A stretch of DNA of 64,000 nt from Clostridium isatidis. Its GTDB lineage: Bacteria; Bacillota; Clostridia; Clostridiales; Clostridiaceae. Location of the stretch: contig NZ_CP016786.1 of the NCBI RefSeq assembly GCF_002285495.1, positions 20,001 through 84,000 on the forward strand, given 5' to 3'. The position numbers and the translations under genes were made by a program. Positions 19,617 to 28,625 of the stretch are shown one piece after another (within the stretch, counting starts at the first letter, position 1; each line of letters opens with the position of its first letter). The notes under the pieces are model-generated. The model saw only the letters and a list, made by a program, of their open reading frames with translations, was not told where the DNA came from and made no database searches.

Positions 19617-20513
19617 ATGATTGATGACAAATTATTAATGGAAAGCGCTATGAATAATAATCTTAATATAAATAATTATTTCTTAACTAAGGAATTAAAT
19701 AATACAAAAGAAGAAGTAGTAAAAATCATAACAGAATTAGAAGAAAAAGAATCATTACAAGAAAATTTTTTACTTAATATTTCACACGATCTTAGAAGTC
19801 ATTTAAGTGTGATTTTAAGTGTTATTCAGGTTATGAATTCTGGCAGCGTAAGCATAAATGATAAAAAAGCAAGAGAATATATATATACAATAAAGAAAAA
19901 TAGCTTAAAAATGTTAAGGTTAATAAATAACTTAATAGATACAAATAAACTTAAGAATAATTATTATACTTTAAATAAAAAAAATATAGATATAGTTTCT
20001 ATGATTGAAGGAACAGTAGGGTGTATAGATAAATATGCGAAGCAAAAAAATATACAATTAATATTTGATACAAATGAAGAAGAGTGCATTATGTCTGCAG
20101 ATCCTAGTGTTATAGATAGAATAATAATGAACTTGATTTCTAATGCAATAAAGTTTACTTATGAAGATACTAACATATATGTAACATTAGTTATTAAAGA
20201 TGGTTTTATAAAAATATCAATAAAGGATGAAGGGCCAGGAATTCCTAAGAAAGATCAAGAAAAAATATTTGGCAGGTATTATAGAATAAATGATATAAAA
20301 AGAGAAAACTCTGGCAGTGGAATGGGGTTAGATCTTGTAAAATACTTGGTTAAATCTCATAATGGTAAAATTGAATTAATCAGTGAAGAAAATAAAGGAT
20401 GCGAATTTATAGTAACGTTTCCAATATTAATAGAAGAAGAAAAGGAAACACATCAAATTAATCAAGATAGCAGAATAGAAAGATTAGAAGTAGAGTTTTC
20501 TGATATTTATTAA
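19617..20513 (+). CDS. Soluble orphan sensor histidine kinase
   Basis: 298 residues with no membrane segment. A short coiled N-terminal part leads into the dimerisation helix NISHDLRSHLSVILS, with the phosphoacceptor at His57. The ATPase part has the N box NLISNAIKFTYED, G1 DEGPGIP, F box FGRYYR and G2 GSGMGLDLVK. The phosphoacceptor motif has histidine at residue 62 where most kinases have proline. No response regulator or sensor gene is adjacent, so partner and signal are unknown. AGGGGAAA serves as the ribosome site. Confidence 0.88.
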   Translation: MIDDKLLMESAMNNNLNINNYFLTKELNNTKEEVVKIITELEEKESLQENFLLNISHDLRSHLSVILSVIQVMNSGSVSINDKKAREYIYTIKKNSLKMLRLINNLIDTNKLKNNYYTLNKKNIDIVSMIEGTVGCIDKYAKQKNIQLIFDTNEEECIMSADPSVIDRIIMNLISNAIKFTYEDTNIYVTLVIKDGFIKISIKDEGPGIPKKDQEKIFGRYYRINDIKRENSGSGMGLDLVKYLVKSHNGKIELISEENKGCEFIVTFPILIEEEKETHQINQDSRIERLEVEFSDIY

Positions 20514-20573
20514 AAAGAAAATGTTTGTTGATTTAGATACTAAGTTATGATAAAATAACTAGTGTTAAATTCT

Positions 20574-20650
20574 GCGGTGGTAGCTCAGTTGGATAGAGTA
20601 GCTGGCTACGAACCAGTTGGTCGGGGGTTCGAATCCTCTCCACCGTACCA
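20574..20650 (+). tRNA. tRNA-Arg (anticodon ACG)
   Basis: Acceptor GCGGTGG pairs with CCACCGT (G1-U72 wobble), the anticodon stem-loop CTGG-CTACGAA-CCAG gives ACG, the T-loop is TTCGAAT, and CCA is encoded. A promoter-like TTGATT, 17 nt, TAAAAT precedes it. Confidence 0.95.
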
Positions 20651-20651
20651 C

Positions 20652-20687
20652 AACCTTGTAAACATTGAGTTTACAGGGTTTTTTGTT
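20652..20687 (+). terminator. tRNA-Arg terminator
   Basis: Stem AACCTTGTAAAC / GTTTACAGGGTT (one mismatch) followed by T5GTTTTT. Confidence 0.88.
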
Positions 20688-20792
20688 TTTTAAGATTAAA
20701 AATTAATTCAATTAGAATTGTTGAAATTAAGAAAGAGCTATGTAATTATAAAAATATATAATCAGATTATTAGTATTGAAGAGGAGTTTATT

Positions 20793-21545
20793 ATGGGTAA
20801 AATAATTGAGATATGCTGTGGTAGTTATTATGATGCACTTGAAAGTTATAAAGGTGGTGCAAAAAGAATTGAATTAAACTCAGCTTTGTATTTAGGAGGA
20901 TTAACACCATCCTTAGGCTCTTTAAAACTTACAAAAGAAAATACTGACCTTAAGGTTATTTGTATGGTTCGTCCTAGGGCTGGTGGATTTACATACAATC
21001 AAAAAGATATTGAAGTTATGTTCTATGATGCAGAAATACTTATGGAAAATGGGGCAGATGGGTTAGCCTTTGGCTTCTTAAATGAAGATGCAACAGTTAA
21101 TAAGAACCTAACTAAAAAAATGGTTGATTTAATTCATAAGTATAATGGAGAGGCAGTATTTCATAGGGCCTTTGATTGTGTAAAAGATCCAGAAAAAGGT
21201 ATAGAGGAATTAATTGAAATTGGGGTTGATAGGCTCTTAACAAGTGGTTTAAAGGAAAAGGCCTGGGATGGCAGGGATATGATTGCTCACTTACAAAAAA
21301 GATATGGGGATAGAATAGAAATTCTAGCAGGCAGTGGAATTAATGAAAAAAATGCAGTCGAATTAATGAAGAAAACTGGAATTTATCAAATACATTCTTC
21401 TTGTAAGGCTTGGATAAATGATCCAACTGCTTCGGCAGCCAATGTAAGCTATTCCTATGCAAGTGTACCAAATGAAAATAAATATGATGTTGTTTCTATG
21501 GAGAAGGTAAAATCCTTAGTGAAAAGTGTACTAAATGAAGGATAA
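20793..21545 (+). CDS. cutC: CutC family protein
   Basis: 250 residues forming a predicted TIM barrel. Family signatures are EICCGSYYDAL at the start, GGLTPSLG, CMVRPRAGGFTY, FHRAFDC, and LTSG with HSS near the end. CutC was named for copper homeostasis in E. coli, but its biochemical activity is not settled. The ATG at 20793 follows GAGGAG at 6-7 nt. A longer open frame upstream has no ribosome site. Single gene after tRNA-Arg. Confidence 0.92.
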   Translation: MGKIIEICCGSYYDALESYKGGAKRIELNSALYLGGLTPSLGSLKLTKENTDLKVICMVRPRAGGFTYNQKDIEVMFYDAEILMENGADGLAFGFLNEDATVNKNLTKKMVDLIHKYNGEAVFHRAFDCVKDPEKGIEELIEIGVDRLLTSGLKEKAWDGRDMIAHLQKRYGDRIEILAGSGINEKNAVELMKKTGIYQIHSSCKAWINDPTASAANVSYSYASVPNENKYDVVSMEKVKSLVKSVLNEG

Positions 21546-21621
21546 GATTTCCTTTTAGGGATAAGTTTCTATTTATTGGGTAAATTAAAAGTATATAATA
21601 AATAGAAAAGGAATTATATTT

Positions 21622-22773
21622 ATGGAAGTAGATATTTTAATAAATTTACTAGAGGAACATAATGAAGGAAGTATTTTAGTTTCAAAAAAGTTTAAGCCTA
21701 GGGAAGTAATATTTTTATATGAGGAAAAAAATAAAAATATATTAGAAGCAATGAAAAATTATTATAAAGATAACCTTCCCCTAATAAAATTTAATGCTAT
21801 TAAGATTAAAAAGGGAGAAGTGGAGAGATTAGAAGAAATAATAAGAATTAATAAAAATAAAAAGCTTTTAGTTAATTTAACTGGTGGAAGTAGAATAAAC
21901 TCAATAATTTTATTAAATACATGCAAAAATTATAAAGTGAAGTCAATTTTTATTAATATAAAAGATAAAATTCTATATGTCATAGATGAAGATATAAAAA
22001 TTATAAGGGAAGAATATGAAGACTTAGAATTAAGCAGCATTTTAAAGGCATCAGGCAAGGAAATAGTATATGATTCTAGTGAATTCCTTAATAATAAAAA
22101 CTTAGAATATATAACTAAAAATATATATAAAAATTTAGACATATGGCACAAGTATAAGCAAAGACTTTATGATATAAAGGTGTTTAGTCATAGTGAAGAA
22201 GACAATAAAAGAATTATTATAAAAACAAAATTGTTAGATAATGATGAAAGGAAACTTTTAGATAAAATTCTATTAAAATTAAGGGAGATGCAAGAAATAG
22301 CTTTTAAAAATATTAGTGATAGTGAAATAGAAGTTAAATTTAAAAATGATTATTTAAAGCCTTTTATATTCAAAACAGGTACTTGGCTTGAATTTGCCAC
22401 AAGATTAATAATAAGTGAAATTGAAGGTATAGATGAGGTTAAAAGCGGCCTAGTATTTCTTTGGGATTATTCTAATTCAATTATTAAAAACGAAGTAGAT
22501 GTGGTAGCAGTAAAAGATTCTGTAGTAAGCTGCATATCTTGTAAAGATAGCGAAAAGTATGATGAAGATGCCTTAAATGAATTAAATGTATATGCCCTTA
22601 AGATAGGTGGAGAAGATGCAAATAAAATATTAGTTGCAACTAAAGAACCTATTAAAAATACAATAAAGGAAAGAGTTAAGGAAATGAATATAAGCTTAAT
22701 AATATTTGATGGAAATGAAGAAGAGTTTAAAAAGGAAATAAAAAAAGCAATATATAAAAATAATAAAAGCTGA
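21622..22773 (+). CDS. Card1-like protein (DUF1887): CARF domain plus PD-(D/E)XK nuclease, no CRISPR nearby
   Basis: 383 residues. Residues 1-125 look like a CARF ligand-binding domain, with the phosphate-contacting motif VNLTGGSRIN at 84-93, the place where Card1/Can2 proteins bind cyclic tetra-adenylate. The C-terminal half has the nuclease pattern: E257 in GTWLE, D293 in NEVDVV, and K308 in ISCKDS. The usual acidic residue two before the lysine is serine 306. Known Card1 enzymes are activated by cyclic oligoadenylates from type III CRISPR and cut nucleic acid. No Cas10, cas gene or array is in the window. It is a single gene between cutC and a GH4 gene, with composition like its neighbours. 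A defence or stress role is inference. Confidence 0.82.
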   Translation: MEVDILINLLEEHNEGSILVSKKFKPREVIFLYEEKNKNILEAMKNYYKDNLPLIKFNAIKIKKGEVERLEEIIRINKNKKLLVNLTGGSRINSIILLNTCKNYKVKSIFINIKDKILYVIDEDIKIIREEYEDLELSSILKASGKEIVYDSSEFLNNKNLEYITKNIYKNLDIWHKYKQRLYDIKVFSHSEEDNKRIIIKTKLLDNDERKLLDKILLKLREMQEIAFKNISDSEIEVKFKNDYLKPFIFKTGTWLEFATRLIISEIEGIDEVKSGLVFLWDYSNSIIKNEVDVVAVKDSVVSCISCKDSEKYDEDALNELNVYALKIGGEDANKILVATKEPIKNTIKERVKEMNISLIIFDGNEEEFKKEIKKAIYKNNKS

Positions 22774-22786
22774 TTATTTTCAAAAA

Positions 22787-22819
22787 ATGAAAATGTTTAC
22801 TAATTCCCTCTTATATAAT
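22787..22819 (+). promoter_or_regulatory. Candidate cre site and promoter of the GH4 gene
   Basis: ATGAAAATGTTTACT at 22787-22801 matches the cre consensus WTGWAARCGYTWWCW at 14 of 15 positions. A TATAAT -10 lies at 22814-22819, so the cre covers the -35 region, a position expected to repress. A short inverted repeat TTTTCA / TGAAAA overlaps its left edge. Confidence 0.6.
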
Positions 22820-22855
22820 TAAATTATAAATACTAATTAATGTGGGGGGAATAAT

Positions 22856-24220
22856 ATGAGTAAAAAACCATTAAAAATAGTTACAATAGGTGGAGGTTCC
22901 AGCTATACTCCAGAACTTGTTGAAGGATTAATAAAAAGATATGATGAAATGCCTGTAAGTGATTATTGGTTAGTTGATATTGAAGAAGGAAAAGAAAAAT
23001 TAGAAATAGTAGGTGCCTTAGCAAAAAGAATGGTAGAAAAAGCCGGAGTACCTATGAATATTCACCTAACTTTAGATAGAAGAGAAGCTTTAAAGGATGC
23101 TGATTTTGTTACTACACAATTAAGAGTAGGCTTATTAGATGCAAGAGTTAAGGATGAAAGAATCCCTTTAAGTTATGGTTTTTTAGGCCAAGAAACAAAT
23201 GGTGCTGGAGGATTATTTAAGGCATTAAGAACTGTTCCAGTAATTTTAGACATTGCAAAGGATATGAGTGAATTATGTCCTGATGCTTGGTTAATAAACT
23301 TTACTAATCCAGCAGGGATAGTTACTGAAGCTTTATTAAGATATGGTGTTCATAAAAAGGTAGTAGGAGTATGCAATGTTCCAATAGGAATGGAATTTGG
23401 CTTTGCAGATGCTCTTGGAGTAGATAAAGAAAGAATAACTGTTGACTTTGCTGGATTAAATCATATGGTCTATGCTGAAAGAGTATATTTAGATGGAAGA
23501 GATGTTACATCTCAGCTTATAGATATATTAACAAACAATAATTCAAAGTCACAAACAATGGCAAATATTGCAGCACTTGATTGGGACCCAGCAACTATAA
23601 AGGCTTTTGGAGTACTTCCTTGCCCTTATCATAGATATTATTATAAAAAACAAGAAATGTTAAATCATGAACTTGAAGAATTTAAAAATGGAAAAACAAG
23701 AGCAGAAGTTGTTAAGGAAGTAGAAAAAAGACTATTTGAACTTTATAAGAATCCAGAATTAAAGGATAAGCCAGAAGAATTATCTAGACGTGGTGGTGCT
23801 CATTATTCAGATGTAGCTTGCAACGTTATAAATGGTATATATAATGATAAAAATACCATTATTGCAGTTAACACTAGAAATAATGGTACCTTAAAACAAT
23901 TTGAGGATGCTTCAGCTATTGAAGTAAGCTGTTATGTAGGTAAAAATGGTCCAGTACCAGTAGAAACAGTTACAGATCTTCCTATCTTTGCTCAAGGCTT
24001 AGCAGGTCAAATAAAAGCTTTTGAAAGACTTGCAGCAGAAGCAGCATACACAGGAGACTATAATACAGCTTTAGCAGCTATGGTAACAAATCCATTAGTA
24101 GCTGATGATAAAAAAGGTAGAAAACTTTTAAATGAGATGTTATTAGCTCATAAAGATTATTTACCACAATTTAAAAAGGTTATAGATGTTTTAGAAAAGG
24201 TTGAAAGAGCAGAATTTTAA
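22856..24220 (+). CDS. Family 4 glycoside hydrolase, 6-phospho-beta-glucosidase type
   Basis: 454 residues. The NAD-binding N-terminus is VTIGGGSSYTPELVEGL. The GH4 core shows INFTNPAGIVTEA, the metal-ligand cysteine in GVCNVPIGM, and the histidine in GLNHMVYAE. GH4 enzymes cleave phosphorylated disaccharides by an NAD- and Mn-dependent redox mechanism. The sequence is of the LicH/CelF (phospho-beta-glucosidase) type rather than alpha-galactosidase. No PTS gene is adjacent, so the imported sugar is unknown. GGGGGGA precedes the ATG. The convergent RpiR regulator could control it, and a cre site suggests carbon repression. Confidence 0.9.
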   Translation: MSKKPLKIVTIGGGSSYTPELVEGLIKRYDEMPVSDYWLVDIEEGKEKLEIVGALAKRMVEKAGVPMNIHLTLDRREALKDADFVTTQLRVGLLDARVKDERIPLSYGFLGQETNGAGGLFKALRTVPVILDIAKDMSELCPDAWLINFTNPAGIVTEALLRYGVHKKVVGVCNVPIGMEFGFADALGVDKERITVDFAGLNHMVYAERVYLDGRDVTSQLIDILTNNNSKSQTMANIAALDWDPATIKAFGVLPCPYHRYYYKKQEMLNHELEEFKNGKTRAEVVKEVEKRLFELYKNPELKDKPEELSRRGGAHYSDVACNVINGIYNDKNTIIAVNTRNNGTLKQFEDASAIEVSCYVGKNGPVPVETVTDLPIFAQGLAGQIKAFERLAAEAAYTGDYNTALAAMVTNPLVADDKKGRKLLNEMLLAHKDYLPQFKKVIDVLEKVERAEF

Positions 24221-24260
24221 AAATTGAGAACTTACAATACCAAAATTTAAGAATAAATTT

Positions 24261-24297
24261 ATAAGGAAGTGTACAATGCACTTCCTTATTGTTTTTA
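24261..24297 (+). terminator. GH4 gene terminator
   Basis: Stem ATAAGGAAGTG / CACTTCCTTAT followed by TGTTTTT. Confidence 0.88.
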
Positions 24298-24335
24298 TGG
24301 TTAGTATAGTTTAAAGTATTTTAAAACTGCTAATA

Positions 24336-25133
24336 TTAATTACTATAAAGGCTTCCATATCTAATATAAATATATTCAATTAGAAAACTTAGATCATATC
24401 TATGGCTTTGAGGAAATTCATTAGAATTATTTTTTGGAGGTAGATGTATTATATAATCGCTTCTTTTTTCGTATTCCGGTATTTTTTTTTCTGTAATGAT
24501 AACTAATGAAGCTGAGCTTTTTTCTATTTTTCTCCATAATCTTTCATGATATATAGGAAACCTACCTGTTGGAGAAATTAGAATAGCTAGGGAATTTTCA
24601 TCTAAAGTATCTGCCAATTTTTCTTGATCTTGAACATCAATGGCATGAAAAATTAGTTTAGAAATATTAGCAAGTTTTCTTTGAAGATCCTGGGCCATTA
24701 ATTGTGAAAATTGAGTTCCAAATATGCATACATTATTTTTTGAATAAATAAGTTCTATTACTCTATCTACAATTTTTAAATCAAGGAAATTCTTTAAATT
24801 ATTTATTTCGGTTATTATTTGACTTGTCATATCTTCAAATATAGTTTCTCTTGAAACATTATTATCAAGAGTTTTGTTTTTTATTATTTCTTCATTAATA
24901 TTTATATTTATTTTTATACTTCTTTTAAATTCTATTAGGCTGGAATAGCCTAGTTTATGGCAAAACCTTGTTATAGCAGCAGGAGAAGTATAACAAAGAT
25001 CGGCTAGTTTATTTATAGACATATCAGGAATTAATCTTATGTTTTTTAGCATATTAATTGCAATATTATAATTAATATCATTTTCTTTGCTGCTATTTAA
25101 AAATAATAATAACCTATAAATTAAATCACCCAT
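24336..25133 (-). CDS. RpiR/MurR family transcriptional regulator
   Basis: 265 residues. The N-terminal HTH_6 domain contains NKLADLCYTSPAAITRFCHKLGYSSLIEFK. A SIS domain (about residues 115-235) has VCIFGTQFSQLMAQDLQRKL and LISPTGRFP, expected to bind a phosphosugar. It is 10 nt downstream of psd on the same strand, but its likely target is the convergent GH4 gene, because RpiR proteins often sit beside phosphosugar hydrolases. That link is inference. TAGGAG precedes its ATG. Confidence 0.88.
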   Translation of the reverse strand: MGDLIYRLLLFLNSSKENDINYNIAINMLKNIRLIPDMSINKLADLCYTSPAAITRFCHKLGYSSLIEFKRSIKINININEEIIKNKTLDNNVSRETIFEDMTSQIITEINNLKNFLDLKIVDRVIELIYSKNNVCIFGTQFSQLMAQDLQRKLANISKLIFHAIDVQDQEKLADTLDENSLAILISPTGRFPIYHERLWRKIEKSSASLVIITEKKIPEYEKRSDYIIHLPPKNNSNEFPQSHRYDLSFLIEYIYIRYGSLYSN

Positions 25134-25143
25134 AATAATACTC

Positions 25144-26037
25144 CTAACTAATAATCTTTTTGCCTATCGAGGAACCCATTAAAACTTTACATTCAAAGCC
25201 TTTATTTGTTTGCTCAATTATATCCTCATCAATTTTTACTTTTCCTTTTTTCAAGAATAATATTGTGGTGGAACCTCCAAATTTAAAATATCCTTTTTCA
25301 GCGCCCTTTTCAACTTTAGTATTAGGTTTATAAGTTTGAATTATTGATCCAACACAAGTGGCACCAACTTCTATATGAAGCACATCACCAAAATTTTCAG
25401 ATTTAAATATTGACCATTCTCTTTTATTTTGACAATAAAGTTTAGGAATTTTTTCAATAGCTATAGGATTAACTGAATAATAATTTCCATTTATAAAGTG
25501 ATTTTCTAGAGGGATTCCCTTATCTATGAAGTGAAATCTATGATAATCTGTAGGGCATAATCTTAAAATTAAACAAGTTCCTCCTTCATATTGTCTAGCT
25601 ATAGTATCATCAGCTATAAGTTCAGATAAGTTATAGTGAATTCCTTTTACTTGAATTAACTTATCTATAGATATATTTTCGTAGGCCAATAAACGCCCGT
25701 CTCCCGGAGAAATTAATATATTATCTTCTTTATTAATAGGTCTTGCTTCTTTTTTTAATTCCCTTATAAAAAAGTCATTAAAGCTTTCAAAGTCAGTTTC
25801 TCTCTTTAAAAAGTAATTACTATCTATATTAAATTCCTTAATAAAGTCAGGAATCTTTCTTTTACTAAATTTGCTATCACAATAAAAGCCATAAAGTTTA
25901 GAAAATAATTTCTTTTTAATAAATAGTTCAGTTAGGCTTTTTCCTAGTGGTGACTCATAACACCATTTTAAATATTTATCTCCTGCTACTTTTTCAATTT
26001 CATATTTTCTTTTTTCTCTATTATATACTTGTATCAT
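25144..26037 (-). CDS. psd: Phosphatidylserine decarboxylase proenzyme
   Basis: 297 residues. The enzyme converts phosphatidylserine to phosphatidylethanolamine at the membrane. The self-cleavage site is GGST in FKFGGSTTILF near residue 255; the serine should become the pyruvoyl group of the alpha subunit. Upstream conserved parts are DYHRFHF and HIEVGATCVG. The phosphatidylserine synthase gene is not in the window. It starts a two-gene unit with the RpiR gene and is divergent from a DUF1622 gene. Confidence 0.94.
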   Translation of the reverse strand: MIQVYNREKRKYEIEKVAGDKYLKWCYESPLGKSLTELFIKKKLFSKLYGFYCDSKFSKRKIPDFIKEFNIDSNYFLKRETDFESFNDFFIRELKKEARPINKEDNILISPGDGRLLAYENISIDKLIQVKGIHYNLSELIADDTIARQYEGGTCLILRLCPTDYHRFHFIDKGIPLENHFINGNYYSVNPIAIEKIPKLYCQNKREWSIFKSENFGDVLHIEVGATCVGSIIQTYKPNTKVEKGAEKGYFKFGGSTTILFLKKGKVKIDEDIIEQTNKGFECKVLMGSSIGKKIIS

Positions 26038-26121
26038 AAGTTACCTCATAAATTATATTTTATGATATTATAATAACATAAATATAATACTAATTAAATT
26101 ATATAAATATGGAGGTTTATT

Positions 26122-26433
26122 ATGTTAGAGGGAATTGTAGAATTAGTAACGCCGATAATTATTAGTATTCTTGAGTTAATGGGGATATTAATAATAATAG
26201 TAGGAGCAATTAAGGCTTTTTACAAATTTGCACTAGGAATACTTACAAAAAAGAGTTTTCCAATAAAGGTAGAATTTGCTCAATCATTAACTTTAGCACT
26301 TGAATTTAAATTAGGAGCGGAAATTTTAAAAACAGTTATAGTAAGATCCTTAGAGGAAATGTACATATTAGCAGCAATAATCATCTTAAGAGCCATTTTA
26401 GCCTTTGTTATCCATTGGGAAATGAAAGAATAG
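26122..26433 (+). CDS. DUF1622 family small membrane protein
   Basis: 103 residues with three hydrophobic segments (about 8-38, 48-70 and 78-97). The pattern FAQSLTLALEFKLGAEILKT is typical of DUF1622. Function unknown. TGGAGG lies 6-7 nt before the ATG. Single gene, divergent from psd. Confidence 0.82.
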   Translation: MLEGIVELVTPIIISILELMGILIIIVGAIKAFYKFALGILTKKSFPIKVEFAQSLTLALEFKLGAEILKTVIVRSLEEMYILAAIIILRAILAFVIHWEMKE

Positions 26434-26725
26434 TAGATGTAAATAATGAAAATATAATAATTTTTAAATAAAGTTTAGAAAAAATAAAAATTGTTAAAAA
26501 AGTATCTAAGAATAGATAAAAAAATTATAAGTTTTTTACAAAAAACATCAAAAATGAAGTCTGCTGGATATAATTTACTGAAAAAGAAGGTTGTCCAATT
26601 GATAAATTTGTCGTAAAATCAAATGTGGAGAAAATCGCGCCAATACAAATAATTGTGAAATAATAATAATTATTATAAGTTGAATACATAGTAATTATCA
26701 AAGCACTTATAGGGGGAGTTTTTAA

Positions 26726-28453
26726 ATGAAGAATATAACTATAAATGGCATTAATATAACAGTAGATGATGATTCAAATTTAATGAAAGTTGCTAAAGAA
26801 AACGGAATAGATATTCCAGCCCTTTGCTTTCTTGATGATTGTAGTAATGTTGGACAATGTGGTGTATGTTTAGTAGAAATAGAGGGACAAGATGAACTTC
26901 AAAAAGCTTGCTGTATAAAACCAGAAGATGGAATGGTTATTAATACAAGTACAGAAAGAGTTCAAGAACAGGTTAAATTAAGAGTTTCTGAACTTTTAGA
27001 CAAGCATGAATTTAAATGTGGACCATGTAGCAGAAGAGAAAACTGCGAGTTCTTAAAATTAGTAATTAAAACTAAGGCTAAAGCATCTAAGCCTTTTATA
27101 GTACAAGATAAATCAGAATATGTTGATGAAAGAAGTGCATCTATAGTAATAGATAGAACAAAATGTGTTAAGTGTGGTAGATGTGTTGCAGCTTGTAAGA
27201 CTAAAACTAGTACTGAAATAATTAAATTTATAGATGTAGATGGAGATAAGATTATCGGAACAGATAACTTAAAGTGCTTTGATGAAACAAATTGCTTACT
27301 ATGTGGACAATGTGTAATTGCATGCCCTGTTGCTGCATTACAAGAAAAATCACATATTGATAGAGTTAAGGAAGCCTTAGCAGATGAAAAGAAACATGTA
27401 ATTGTAGCTATAGCACCATCTGTTAGAACAGCAATGGGTGAAGCCTTTAAAATGGGATATGGAGTTGACGTAACAGGTAAACTTTATACTGCATTAAGAA
27501 TGCTTGGTTTTGATAAGGTATTTGATATTAACTTTGGAGCTGATATGACAATAATGGAAGAAGCTACAGAGCTTATACAAAGAATTAAAAATGGAGGACC
27601 ATTCCCTATGTTTACTTCTTGCTGTCCAGGTTGGGTAAGACAAGTAGAAAATTATTTCCCAGAATTCTTAGGAAATTTATCAACTGCTAAGTCACCTCAA
27701 CAAATATTTGGTACAGCAAGTAAAACTTATTATCCAGCAGTTGAAGGATTAGATCCAAAAGATGTATTCACAGTTACAGTAATGCCTTGTACAGCTAAGA
27801 AATATGAAGCTGACAGACCAGGAATGGAATTTGAAGGCATAAGAAATATAGATGCTGTAATTACAACAAGGGAATTAGCTAAAATGATAAAAGATGCAAA
27901 AATCAAATTTGCTGAATTAGAAGATAGTGAAGTTGATCCAGCAATGGGAGAATACTCTGGTGCAGGTGCTATCTTTGGTGCAACTGGTGGAGTTATGGAG
28001 GCAGCTTTAAGATCAGCTAAGGATTTTGTTGAGGGAGAATACTTAGATAAGATTGATTATGAAGAAGTAAGAGGTCTTGAAGGAATAAAAGAAGCTGTTG
28101 TTGAAATTGGTGGAGAAAAATATAATGTTGCAGTTATTAATGGATCATCAAACTTATTTAAGTTTATGAATAGCGGTAAACTTAATGAAAAGCAATATCA
28201 TTTTATAGAAGTAATGGCATGTAATGGTGGATGCGTAAATGGTGGTGGACAACCACACGTAAATGCAACAGATAGGATGAATATAGATATAAGAAAAGTA
28301 AGAGCATCAGTTTTATACAACCAAGATAAGAATATTGTTAAAAAGAGAAAGTCACATGAAAATAGTGCATTATTAAAAATGTATGATACTTATATGGGTA
28401 AACCAGGTGAAGGTAAGGCTCACGAATTATTACATTTTAAATATACTAAATAA
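26726..28453 (+). CDS. hydA: [FeFe] hydrogenase, five-cluster clostridial type
   Basis: 575 residues, the length of the C. pasteurianum CpI class. It makes H2 from reduced ferredoxin during fermentation. In order: a plant-type [2Fe-2S] domain (CFLDDCSNVGQCGVC), the His-ligated [4Fe-4S] motif (HEFKCGPCSRRENC), two [4Fe-4S] clusters (CVKCGRCVAAC and CLLCGQCVIACP), and the H-cluster motifs TSCCPGW near 297, MPCTAKKYE near 353 and ACNGGCVNGGG near 497. All expected cysteines are present. The site AGGGGGAG precedes the ATG. Maturation genes are not in the window. The 292-nt upstream gap holds AT-rich sequence without a convincing operator. Confidence 0.98.
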   Translation: MKNITINGINITVDDDSNLMKVAKENGIDIPALCFLDDCSNVGQCGVCLVEIEGQDELQKACCIKPEDGMVINTSTERVQEQVKLRVSELLDKHEFKCGPCSRRENCEFLKLVIKTKAKASKPFIVQDKSEYVDERSASIVIDRTKCVKCGRCVAACKTKTSTEIIKFIDVDGDKIIGTDNLKCFDETNCLLCGQCVIACPVAALQEKSHIDRVKEALADEKKHVIVAIAPSVRTAMGEAFKMGYGVDVTGKLYTALRMLGFDKVFDINFGADMTIMEEATELIQRIKNGGPFPMFTSCCPGWVRQVENYFPEFLGNLSTAKSPQQIFGTASKTYYPAVEGLDPKDVFTVTVMPCTAKKYEADRPGMEFEGIRNIDAVITTRELAKMIKDAKIKFAELEDSEVDPAMGEYSGAGAIFGATGGVMEAALRSAKDFVEGEYLDKIDYEEVRGLEGIKEAVVEIGGEKYNVAVINGSSNLFKFMNSGKLNEKQYHFIEVMACNGGCVNGGGQPHVNATDRMNIDIRKVRASVLYNQDKNIVKKRKSHENSALLKMYDTYMGKPGEGKAHELLHFKYTK

Positions 28454-28466
28454 GCTAATTTAGGGG

Positions 28467-28496
28467 AACTGCTACAATTTTTGTAGCAGTTTTCTT
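28467..28496 (+). terminator. hydA terminator
   Basis: Stem AACTGCTACA / TGTAGCAGTT followed by TTCTTT, 14 nt after the stop. Confidence 0.88.
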
Positions 28497-28625
28497 TGCA
28501 TAAAATAAAAGGCAAAAAAGATTATTTTTTAATATATAAGGCTTATGGAGGTTTTTGTTTTTTGAAAATTTTTGTATTTAATTTATGATATAATTATCAG
28601 TAAATGTATAAATGGAGGGGATTTT

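Noticed and set aside
21546..22860. CRISPR array or cas genes next to the Card1-like gene
   Set aside because: No direct repeats of 24-40 bp and no other CRISPR-type frame in the neighbourhood.
26434..26725. Rex-type operator upstream of hydA
   Set aside because: Only a half site TTGTTAA is present and the other arm does not match, so it is not supported.
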